DNA of 6,991 nt from an uncultured Clostridia bacterium. Its GTDB lineage: Bacteria; Bacillota; Clostridia; Christensenellales; CAG-917. Numbering within the stretch: position 1 is the stretch's first letter; every line of letters starts with the position of its first letter. The stretch covers positions 1 through 6,991 of the forward strand of contig USGA01000034.1 of NCBI GenBank assembly GCA_900554085.1, in the 5' to 3' direction. Of the stretch, positions 1 through 4,420 are shown piece after piece. Made by a program: the position numbers and the translations under genes. Under the pieces are notes generated by a model. That model was given only the letters and a program-made list of their open reading frames with translations. It had not been told where the DNA came from and ran no database searches.

Positions 1-1
1 C

Positions 2-1126
2 GACTACATCGGCGGCTACCGCTACTGTTCCTTTGACGAGATAACTCTCAGCAAACTTCGCATAGAGGTGCTGTCCTGCGAGAAGTTGTGGCAGATGAAG
101 TCGGTGGAGGCGTACAACATTTCGGGCACCGATCCCGAGGACGACTTCCGCATAATGGGGTATGTGACGGTGGAGTCGGCGGTCGCGATGGGCGAGGAGC
201 ATAATGCCAATCTCGATGCGGCGACGCACCTCAATCTTATCGGCAACATCTACTTCACCTCGGTCTCCGACATAGTCTTTGACGACATAACCCTGAAAAG
301 CGGCGAGAAAATGGACGGCGAAGAGGCGTTCGCGCTTGCCGTGGAAAAGATGCGCGAAGCCAATCCCGACGGCAAACTCATCGTCACCTTCCTCGGCAAC
401 AAGGATCTGACCGGCGACGGGCTGGGGATAGAGGACAGGCACAACGAGGCGATGGGCGAACATAAGGACAAGCTTATCGCGGGCATCGTCGCCGTCGTCA
501 AAAAGTACAGTCTCGACGGAGTGTCCTTCGACTACGAGTATCCGCACAAACTCAAGTCCTACACCGTCTACGAGGAATTTCTCGCGGGTATGCGCGCCGC
601 GGTGGACGCGCTGCCCGGCGATATCCTGCTCACAGCCGCCATATGCGACTGGCAGCTCACGCCCGTGATGTTCACCGTGAAGGACCTCGAGGTCTTCGAC
701 TTTGTCGAGGTCATGGCGTACGACTGTTTCGATAAGAGGGGAGACCATTCGACATTCTACACGGCGTGCTACGAGCAGCTGCGCAAATTCGAGAGAAAAG
801 GCTTCGACCTTTCGCGGCTTGACCTCGGGCTGCCGTACTACTCCCGTCCCATCGACGGCGCGGCGTATTGGGGCAACTACTACGATGTGGCGGAGGAACT
901 CTATCCCTTCGGGAATTCCTATGTGGAGGCGTACACCGACCTCTACGGGAACTCCTTCCCTCCGCTCCGCAACTACTACAACGGTCCGCAGCTCATCCGC
1001 GATAAGACGGCTTACGCCATAGACTGCGGCGCGGGCGGCGTGATGCTCTGGCACCTGGGCACGGACTCCACCGACCCGACCTATTCGCTGACTCAGCTCA
1101 TCGCGAGGGTGAAGGCGTCGAGGTGA
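2..1126 (+). CDS. Family 18 glycoside hydrolase (chitinase/ENGase-like), 5'-truncated by window edge
   Basis: The frame is open from base 2 to the TGA at 1124-1126, giving 374 visible residues with the true start upstream. A GTG at 68 is only an internal codon. Visible residues 1-40 (YCSF..., KLRIEVLS, SVEAYNI) resemble the last strands of a discoidin/F5-8C-type sugar-binding domain (inference). From about residue 49 a GH18 TIM barrel follows: first strand FRIMGYV, the catalytic-strand motif DGVSFDYEYP at residues 172-181, VMAYD at 237-241, GLPYYSR at 276-282, and the closing strand GGVMLWHLGTD. E179 is the expected general acid and D177 its neighbour. The first D of the family's DxxDxDxE is kept (D172), but the middle D is serine (S175). 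Such enzymes cleave beta-1,4-linked GlcNAc in chitin, N-glycans or peptidoglycan; the substrate cannot be read here. Any signal peptide lies outside the window. A DtxR-like fragment begins 25 bases after the stop. Confidence 0.85.
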   Translation, partial: DYIGGYRYCSFDEITLSKLRIEVLSCEKLWQMKSVEAYNISGTDPEDDFRIMGYVTVESAVAMGEEHNANLDAATHLNLIGNIYFTSVSDIVFDDITLKSGEKMDGEEAFALAVEKMREANPDGKLIVTFLGNKDLTGDGLGIEDRHNEAMGEHKDKLIAGIVAVVKKYSLDGVSFDYEYPHKLKSYTVYEEFLAGMRAAVDALPGDILLTAAICDWQLTPVMFTVKDLEVFDFVEVMAYDCFDKRGDHSTFYTACYEQLRKFERKGFDLSRLDLGLPYYSRPIDGAAYWGNYYDVAEELYPFGNSYVEAYTDLYGNSFPPLRNYYNGPQLIRDKTAYAIDCGAGGVMLWHLGTDSTDPTYSLTQLIARVKASR

Positions 1127-1151
1127 CCCGACCCGCACAAAAGGAGCGAAA

Positions 1152-1262
1152 ATGGATCTTTACGAATCCGGCGAGATGTATCTCGAGACCATACTAAGGC
1201 TCAAAAAGAGCGGCGAGCCCGTTCATTCCATAGATGTCGCGCGCTACGCGAGTTGGTCGTGA
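1152..1262 (+). pseudogene. Truncated DtxR/MntR-family metal-dependent regulator (N-terminal fragment)
   Basis: A good ribosome binding site (AAAAGGAG, about 1138-1145) sits 6 bases before an ATG at 1152. The 36-residue product starts MDLYESGEMYLETILRL and continues with VHSIDVARY, which is the first helix and the start of the helix-turn-helix of the DtxR/MntR/IdeR family. Complete members are about 120-230 residues, with a recognition helix (a SKPSVSRA-like sequence) and metal-binding residues further on. Here the similarity stops after residue ~33 (about base 1250), and the frame ends ASWS-TGA. The DNA after that point is AT-richer and does not encode the rest in any frame. The fragment therefore lacks the DNA-recognition helix, the metal sites and the dimer interface, and should be non-functional. 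Possible causes are an insertion or deletion breakpoint, recombination of a mobile element, or an assembly join; the sequence alone cannot separate these. Confidence 0.8.
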
Positions 1263-1272
1263 TCCGCTGAAC

Positions 1273-1373
1273 GTAGCCTAAAATGTAGCCTAAATCAAGT
1301 GTTATCAAACTTTTCGAGGTAGAAGAAAAGAGAGCCTCGTGCAGCTCTCTTTCCCTACTGTTTAGTAGCCTAA
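1273..1373. repeat. Three direct copies of nonamer GTAGCCTAA next to tRNA-Leu
   Basis: GTAGCCTAA occurs at 1273-1281, 1285-1293 and 1365-1373, all in the same orientation (TTAGGCTAC on the tRNA strand). The first two are 12 bases apart and share one more A. The third is only 16 bases from the tRNA 3' end. Short repeats flanking a core site in a tRNA 3' end are typical of arm-type sites bound by tyrosine integrases or excisionases. That identity is inference, because no integrase gene is visible. Confidence 0.5.
1321..1352 (-). terminator. Intrinsic terminator of the tRNA-Leu transcript
   Basis: Read on the minus strand, AGAGAGC (1350-1344) pairs with GCTCTCT (1335-1329) across an 8-base loop. 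Two further A-T pairs at 1351-1352 with 1328-1327 extend the stem. A T-rich tail (TTTCTTCT, 1328-1321) follows. It lies about 37 bases downstream of the tRNA 3' end. The plus-strand reading lacks a T-run after the stem (CCCTACTG), so it works in the minus direction. Confidence 0.75.
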
Positions 1374-1388
1374 CAGCCACTTTGACGA

Positions 1389-1476
1389 TGGTGCGCGGGA
1401 CGGGACTTGAACCCACATGAGCGTACTGCTCACTAGAACCTGAATCTAGCGCGTCTGCCAATTCCGCCACCCACGC
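1389..1476 (-). tRNA. tRNA-Leu, anticodon CAG
   Basis: On the minus strand the gene runs from G at 1476 to an encoded CCA at 1391-1389, 88 bases. The acceptor stem is GCGTGGG/CCCGCGC with one T-G pair, and the discriminator is A, as usual for leucine tRNAs. The D-arm region reads TGGCGGAATTGGCAGACGC. The anticodon stem CTAGA/TCTAG encloses the loop TTCAGGT, giving anticodon CAG, which reads CUG. A long class II variable arm (TGAGC-AGTAC-GCTCA) follows. The T-loop TTCAAGT is closed by G-C pairs, with two wobble pairs at the base of the T-stem. A consensus promoter lies upstream and an intrinsic terminator downstream. Leucine tRNA 3' ends are common attachment sites for integrative elements, which matters given the damaged DNA just beyond this 3' end. 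Confidence 0.97.
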
Positions 1477-1493
1477 ACGTGGTTTGCTATGGC

Positions 1494-1522
1494 ATTATAT
1501 TCCATTATGGGCGCGGTGTCAA
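1494..1522 (-). promoter_or_regulatory. Consensus sigma-A promoter of tRNA-Leu
   Basis: On the minus strand TTGACA (1522-1517) and TATAAT (1499-1494) are both perfect consensus hexamers separated by exactly 17 bases (1516-1500). The mature tRNA 5' end lies 17 bases beyond the -10 box, leaving a very short 5' leader for RNase P to remove. The strength fits constitutive stable-RNA transcription. Confidence 0.9.
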
Positions 1523-1640
1523 ATATTTTGCCGCGTCGGAAACGGAAAATGGAAGAAAACGGCTTGAAATGAGCGCAGGAGAATGAATCTTGGCGGGAAA
1601 ACCGTCGGGGCGAATTGCGCGGATACACGGGGCGCACGGC

Positions 1641-1659
1641 CGCGCGTGCGTTACGCGCG
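1641..1659. repeat. GC-rich inverted repeat between divergent promoters
   Basis: CGCGCGT (1641-1647) and ACGCGCG (1653-1659) form a perfect 7-bp stem with a 5-base loop. It lies in the 362-base non-coding gap 1477-1838, between the leftward tRNA-Leu promoter and the rightward rplU promoter. No open frame across it resembles a protein. The function is unknown; there is no adjacent T-run that would make it an intrinsic terminator. Confidence 0.45.
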
Positions 1660-1680
1660 CGTTATGGCAGTATATTGTAT

Positions 1681-1714
1681 TTTTTCGCGCCTACGGGGGC
1701 GGGCGCGCGAAAAA
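1681..1714. repeat. 10-bp inverted repeat upstream of the rplU promoter
   Basis: TTTTTCGCGC (1681-1690) is perfectly complementary to GCGCGAAAAA (1705-1714) around a 14-base G-rich loop. It ends 14 bases before the rplU -35 box, so it could be an upstream regulatory site, a cruciform or the end of an older transcript. On neither strand is the stem followed by a T-tract, which argues against a simple terminator. Confidence 0.5.
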
Positions 1715-1728
1715 GTCGGGCAATTCGT

Positions 1729-1757
1729 TTGACAGGGGCGGGGTTTTCTGTTAAAGT
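1729..1757 (+). promoter_or_regulatory. Sigma-A promoter of the rplU-prp-rpmA operon
   Basis: TTGACA (1729-1734) is followed by a 17-base spacer and TAAAGT (1752-1757), a 4-of-6 match to the -10 consensus. Initiation would fall near 1763-1765, giving a 5' leader of about 75 bases before rplU. It is the only well-spaced promoter seen ahead of the operon. Confidence 0.75.
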
Positions 1758-1758
1758 A

Positions 1759-1832
1759 GTCTCCGAGCCGCTCGGAAGTGGTCTTTTAAGTGTGCTTCGC
1801 ACCACCATAACGGCGAGACCGGGCAGAGGAGG
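1759..1832 (+). promoter_or_regulatory. Structured 5' leader of rplU, candidate L21 leader
   Basis: The RNA ahead of rplU can fold in several ways. CCGAG/CTCGG (1763-1767 with 1771-1775) forms a 5' hairpin. GGTCT (1780-1784) pairs with AGACC (1816-1820) and encloses a small GTGC-TTC-GCAC hairpin (1792-1802). GTCTC (1759-1763) could alternatively pair with GAGAC (1815-1819), so mutually exclusive folds exist. The strong Shine-Dalgarno AGAGGAGG (1825-1832) lies just beyond. Bacillota rplU genes are known to carry an autoregulatory L21 leader; assignment to that family rests on position and general shape, not on a model match. Confidence 0.5.
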
Positions 1833-1838
1833 TATAAT

Positions 1839-2147
1839 ATGTACGCAATCGTCAAATGCGGCGGCAAGCAGTACAAGGTCGAGAAAGATATGCTCGTCAA
1901 GGTCGAGAAAATCGACGCTGAAGTGGGCGCGAAAGTCGAACTCGAAGTCTTGCTGGTAGCCGACGATAAGGGCGGCGTGAAGGCGGGCGCAGACGCGGCG
2001 GCGGCGAAGGTCGAAGCAGTGGTCAATGCGCAGGGCAAGTTCCCCAAGGTTCTCGTCTTCCATTACAAGCCCAAGAAGCAAATCAGAAAGCGTCAAGGTC
2101 ATCGTCAGCCGTACACCGAACTGAAGATAACCGCAATCAAAGGCTGA
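1839..2147 (+). CDS. rplU: Ribosomal protein bL21
   Basis: This 102-residue protein is of normal length for bL21, a 50S subunit protein that binds 23S rRNA. It begins MYAIVKCGGKQYKVEKDM, the hallmark N-terminus, and ends with the conserved KPKKQIRKRQGHRQPYTELKI block. The middle (residues ~40-66) carries a slightly longer Ala/Gly/Lys-rich loop than many homologs. The start is fixed by the family N-terminus and by AGAGGAGG 6 bases upstream. It opens the rplU-prp-rpmA operon, with one base between its TGA and the prp ATG. It is probably transcribed from the promoter at 1729-1757 and feedback-controlled through the structured leader. Confidence 0.98.
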   Translation: MYAIVKCGGKQYKVEKDMLVKVEKIDAEVGAKVELEVLLVADDKGGVKAGADAAAAKVEAVVNAQGKFPKVLVFHYKPKKQIRKRQGHRQPYTELKITAIKG

Positions 2148-2148
2148 T

Positions 2149-2478
2149 ATGACTTCGGTCAGGTTTTTCCTGAAAGACGGCAAATACGTCGGGGTGACCT
2201 GTGAGGGTCACAGCGACTATGCCGAAGAAGGCAGCGACATTGTCTGCGCGGCGGTGAGTTCCGTGGTGCAGACGGCAGTCCTCGGGCTTATGTGCAAGGC
2301 GGGCATATCCGTCGAGTACGAAGTGGACGAGGAGGCGGCGCGCCTGTCGGCTATGCTCCCCGAAAAACTTACCGAGAGGCAAGCGCACGACGCGGACGTG
2401 ATTCTCGCCACTGCCTGCCTCGGAGTGTCCGACCTGTACGAGCAGTACTCGGACTTCATCAATTTGGAGGTAAAGTGA
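2149..2478 (+). CDS. prp: Ribosomal-processing cysteine protease Prp (YsxB family)
   Basis: The 109-residue product matches Prp, the small cysteine protease that removes the N-terminal extension of L27 in Bacillota and related groups. The catalytic pair is visible as H21 in CEGHSDY and C33 in [10 protein letters not shown], in the family's GH...G(S/x)DIVCA arrangement. The remainder (a valine/alanine-rich helix, then an acidic helix [20 protein letters not shown] and a terminal helix) fits the family. It sits between rplU and rpmA as usual, with one-base gaps on both sides. AAAGG (2139-2143) precedes the ATG. Its likely substrate is the product of the next gene, which carries a matching extension. 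Confidence 0.93.
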   Translation: MTSVRFFLKDGKYVGVTCEGHSDYAEEGSDIVCAAVSSVVQTAVLGLMCKAGISVEYEVDEEAARLSAMLPEKLTERQAHDADVILATACLGVSDLYEQYSDFINLEVK

Positions 2479-2479
2479 T

Positions 2480-2755
2480 ATGTTTATAAAAATCCAATTG
2501 TTTGCGCACAAGAAAGGAACGGGTTCCTCTCACAACGGTCGCGAAAGCGCGGCCAAGAGGCTCGGTCCCAAGCGCGCCGACGGACAATTCGTCCTGGCGG
2601 GCAACATTCTCGTGCGTCAGCGCGGCACCAAATTCCACCCCGGCACCAACGTCGGTATCGGCAAGGACGACACGCTCTTTGCTACGGCGGACGGCGTGGT
2701 GAGGTTCGAGCGCAAGGGCAAGGATAAGAAACAAGTCTCCGTTTACGCGGACTGA
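2480..2755 (+). CDS. rpmA: Ribosomal protein bL27 with cleavable N-terminal extension
   Basis: The 91-residue bL27 has the conserved [26 protein letters not shown] and [11 protein letters not shown] segments. The N-terminus, MFIKIQLF then AHKKGTGSS, shows an 8-residue extension before the point where E. coli L27 begins (AHKK...). In Bacillota the extension ends in a motif such as LQFF and is cut by Prp just before the Ala; here the motif is IQLF. After cutting, the flexible mature N-terminus reaches the peptidyl transferase centre. A TGGAGG site (2465-2470) lies 9 bases before the ATG. The gene follows prp by one base and is followed by an intrinsic terminator, so it closes the operon. The gene that usually follows in Bacillota (obg) is absent here. 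Confidence 0.98.
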   Translation: MFIKIQLFAHKKGTGSSHNGRESAAKRLGPKRADGQFVLAGNILVRQRGTKFHPGTNVGIGKDDTLFATADGVVRFERKGKDKKQVSVYAD

Positions 2756-2760
2756 ACGGA

Positions 2761-2791
2761 AGCCGAGAGCAATCTCGGCTTTTTTGTTTTT
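2761..2791 (+). terminator. Intrinsic terminator after rpmA
   Basis: AGCCGAGA (2761-2768) pairs perfectly with TCTCGGCT (2773-2780) around a GCAA tetraloop (GNRA type). The run TTTTTGTTTTT follows (2781-2791). This is close to an ideal rho-independent terminator. Its last T is immediately followed by the ATG of ogg at 2792. Confidence 0.95.
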
Positions 2792-3607
2792 ATGGAACTT
2801 TACATCGAGAAAACTCCCACTTTCGACCTTGCCTCGACGCTCAACTGCGGGCAGGTTTTCAGGTTTCGCGAAGAGGGCGGGGAGACGACGCTTCACGCGG
2901 GCGCTCACCGTGCCGTTTTTCGCGACGAGGGGGAGGGGTATTCCGTGGCATGCGACGACGCCGGGTTTTTCAAAAAATATCTTGATTTTGACACAAATTA
3001 TGATATAATACAGTTGAAAATGCAGGATAAAGGTCTTGTTTCGTCGGCAATCGACTTCGGCAAGGGGATACATATCCTGCGGCAGGACGCCGCCGAGACA
3101 ATCTTTTCCTTCATCGTTTCGCAGAACAATCACATACCCAGAATAAAAGCCGTCATCGAGAGAATGTGCGACGGACTCGGAGAGGATATGGGCGGATACC
3201 GAGCCTTTCCGACGGCAAAAGCCGTTGCCGACGCGGGGGAGGATTACTTCGCGCGTATCGGTGCGGGATACCGCGCTCCCTATCTCGTTTCCGCGGCGAG
3301 GACGCTTCTGGAAAGCGATTTCGAGGAGTGGAAGAAATTGCCTACCGAGGAGTTGCGCGGGCGGCTTATGTCGCTGAAGGGCGTCGGGCGCAAGGTCGCG
3401 GACTGCGCGTTGTTGTTCGGCTTCGGTCGCAAGGACGTCTTTCCCGTGGACACCTGGATACTCAAGGTTTTTGCCGAAGAGTACGGCGGAATGAGCGCCG
3501 AAAAACTGGCGGTTGCGCTCGTGGAGCGTTACGGCGAGTATGCGGGGTATGTGCAGCAGTGGCTCTACTACTACAAAAGGGAGCAAAAAAATTCCGCCAA
3601 ATTATAG
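2792..3607 (+). CDS. ogg: 8-oxoguanine DNA glycosylase/AP lyase (OGG1-type)
   Basis: The 271-residue product is a bifunctional base-excision-repair enzyme that removes 8-oxoguanine and nicks the abasic site. The N-terminal domain begins FDLASTLNCGQVFRF, as in OGG1-type enzymes. HILRQDAAETIFSFIVSQNN (residues 94-113) is the conserved entry to the HhH-GPD domain. The hairpin LKGVGRKVADC carries catalytic K201, and FPVDTW carries D220; the K-to-D spacing of 19 equals that of human OGG1 (K249/D268). The C-terminus ends in a QQWLYYYKRE helix. No alternative start exists upstream: the 12 codons back to the in-frame rpmA stop contain no ATG, GTG or TTG. No Shine-Dalgarno is visible, because the bases before the ATG are the terminator's U-tract. 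Expression may come from read-through or an unseen promoter. Confidence 0.93.
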   Translation: MELYIEKTPTFDLASTLNCGQVFRFREEGGETTLHAGAHRAVFRDEGEGYSVACDDAGFFKKYLDFDTNYDIIQLKMQDKGLVSSAIDFGKGIHILRQDAAETIFSFIVSQNNHIPRIKAVIERMCDGLGEDMGGYRAFPTAKAVADAGEDYFARIGAGYRAPYLVSAARTLLESDFEEWKKLPTEELRGRLMSLKGVGRKVADCALLFGFGRKDVFPVDTWILKVFAEEYGGMSAEKLAVALVERYGEYAGYVQQWLYYYKREQKNSAKL

Positions 3608-3633
3608 ACAAATCTATACTGTTATTATATAGT
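3605..3633 (+). promoter_or_regulatory. Promoter of the NYN gene (and possibly the oxidoreductase operon)
   Basis: TAGACA (3605-3610), a 17-base spacer and TATAGT (3628-3633) form a good sigma-A promoter. The first three bases of the -35 box are the ogg stop codon. Initiation near 3640 would give a leader of about 50 bases before the ATG at 3691. No second well-spaced promoter is visible before the ferredoxin gene, so this one may serve 3691-6958. Confidence 0.65.
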
Positions 3634-3638
3634 ATAGA
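3613..3638. promoter_or_regulatory. Palindrome overlapping the -10 box, possible operator
   Basis: TCTATACT (3613-3620) and AGTATAGA (3631-3638) are perfect 8-bp inverted repeats with a 10-base AT spacer. The right arm covers the end of the -10 box and the region just before the start site. In addition TATAGACA is repeated directly at 3603-3610 and 3633-3640. Placement across the promoter suggests a repressor site, but AT-rich promoter DNA can give such symmetry by chance. Confidence 0.4.
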
Positions 3639-3658
3639 CATAAAGAACCATTAAGAGA

Positions 3659-3675
3659 TTGCGGTTTCGCCGCAA
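3659..3675 (+). promoter_or_regulatory. Leader hairpin just before the NYN gene ribosome binding site
   Basis: TTGCGG (3659-3664) pairs with CCGCAA (3670-3675) around a TTTCG loop. It is followed by an A-run and the Shine-Dalgarno AAGGAG (3679-3684), 6 bases before the ATG. It may stabilise the mRNA 5' end or affect translation. It is not a terminator, because the downstream run is A, not T. Confidence 0.5.
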
Positions 3676-3690
3676 AAAAAGGAGAAAATT

Positions 3691-4341
3691 ATGGCAGCAG
3701 CAAAGAAATATGTCGTTCTCGCCGATATCGAGAGCATCAGAGTTCCGTTTGCCGTGTTCGCAGCAGCCCTCGAGGAACTGTCGAATTTCGGTGAGGTCGC
3801 TGTGTGCAAATTCTACGGCTATTCCGCAAAACGCACCAAAGACTACGGCGAGTTCATTCAGGAGAACAGTTACGACGCGCTTTCCTCTCTCCCCAAGAAG
3901 AGAAAGGGTAAACTCGACCTCCGTCAGGTCATCGACGCGGCAAGACTGGCTCAGTATCCCAATGTCGACGGTTTCTTCCTGATGTACGGCAAGGGCGATA
4001 TCACTCCGCTTATCTCTTATCTCAAGGGATACGGCAAAGACGTTATCGCCGGCGTTCTCGAGCCCGACAAGAACAGCGCTCTCTGCAACAAGGTCATCAC
4101 CCTTGATATGAACGCTGCCATTCAGACCGTGCTTCCCAGCGGCTATAAGAAAGTCGTCCCCGGCGAAGTCGTCGAGAAGCCCAAGAGAGTTGCCGCGCCG
4201 AAGCCCGCTGCTCCCGCTGCTCCCGCACAGCCTGCCGCTCCCGCCGCAGCCGCCGCACCTGCCGGCAACAGCGCGGAAGACGCCCAGTTTGCTATGCTAA
4301 TGGAACAGTTCAACAAGATTATTGCGGGGTCTGACGAATAA
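3691..4341 (+). CDS. NYN-domain (LabA/DUF88-like) protein with Ala/Pro-rich tail
   Basis: Residues ~6-138 of this 216-residue cytoplasmic protein read as a NYN domain, a PIN-like fold often found in RNases. Visible elements are a first strand KYVVLADIESI with D12, FYGYSAKRTK, KLDLRQVIDA (D76, D82), and FFLMYGKGDITPLISYLKGYGKDVIAGV, which matches the family's strand-SGDxDF-PL-helix-G-V pattern. Two usual acidic or polar positions are altered: the DxxN motif reads DIES (S15), and the first D of SGDxD is K101, while D103 remains. Catalysis may therefore be lost or changed. Residues ~165-192 are an Ala/Pro linker, and a short helix DAQFAMLMEQFNKIIAG ends the protein. There is no signal peptide or membrane segment. 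It lies 79 bases ahead of the ferredoxin gene on the same strand. The function is unknown; a link to RNA or to the oxidoreductase is speculation. Confidence 0.75.
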   Translation: MAAAKKYVVLADIESIRVPFAVFAAALEELSNFGEVAVCKFYGYSAKRTKDYGEFIQENSYDALSSLPKKRKGKLDLRQVIDAARLAQYPNVDGFFLMYGKGDITPLISYLKGYGKDVIAGVLEPDKNSALCNKVITLDMNAAIQTVLPSGYKKVVPGEVVEKPKRVAAPKPAAPAAPAQPAAPAAAAAPAGNSAEDAQFAMLMEQFNKIIAGSDE

Positions 4342-4373
4342 CCCCCCGATGATGCAAACCGAATAAAAAATTC

Positions 4374-4403
4374 TTTTAGTGCACCATCGTTGGTGCACTA
4401 AAA
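4374..4403. repeat. Perfect 13-bp hairpin ahead of the ferredoxin gene
   Basis: TTTTAGTGCACCA (4374-4386) and TGGTGCACTAAAA (4391-4403) are perfectly complementary around a TCGT loop. It fills most of the gap between the NYN gene and the ferredoxin gene, ending 17 bases before the ATG and 8 bases before its ribosome binding site. In the plus direction no U-tract follows, so it is not a standard terminator for the upstream gene. It could be an mRNA processing or stability element, or a dyad operator. In the minus direction a T-run begins four bases after the stem, but no gene there needs terminating. Confidence 0.8.
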
Positions 4404-4420
4404 ACAATGTAGAGGTTTTT

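Noticed and set aside
1263..1388. Remnant of an integrase coding sequence
   Set aside because: No frame on either strand shows recombinase motifs, and stops are frequent; only the repeats and location hint at an element.
1201..1470. Minus-strand frame beginning MAELADALDSGSS
   Set aside because: It is the usual spurious translation of a leucine tRNA gene; the tRNA fold explains the sequence.
1833..1838. TATAAT immediately before the rplU start codon
   Set aside because: It is the spacer between Shine-Dalgarno and ATG. A start there would fall inside rplU, and no fitting -35 box precedes it.
2988..3009. TTGACA (2988-2993) plus TATAAT (3004-3009) as a consensus promoter
   Set aside because: The hexamers are separated by only 10 bases, too short for sigma-A; only the weaker TTGATT at 2982 has workable spacing.
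2459..3586. Long minus-strand frame over rpmA and ogg, and similar long minus-strand frames over the vorB and beta genes (4611-5732, 5644-6444)
   Set aside because: These are antisense shadows of GC-rich coding DNA. They lack family motifs and overlap well-identified genes completely.
4186..4266. Ala/Pro-rich region as the linker of a biotin- or lipoyl-carrier protein
   Set aside because: No carrier domain or modifiable lysine motif (such as MKM or DKA) follows; the protein ends about 25 residues later in a short helix.
4374..4403. Hairpin as terminator of the NYN gene
   Set aside because: No T-run follows the stem on the plus strand (ACAATG...), so the intrinsic terminator rule is not met.
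4379..4420. Upstream GTG start extending the ferredoxin
   Set aside because: The added residues would come from the hairpin and match nothing in the family. The ATG at 4421 has its own ribosome binding site and gives the standard N-terminus.
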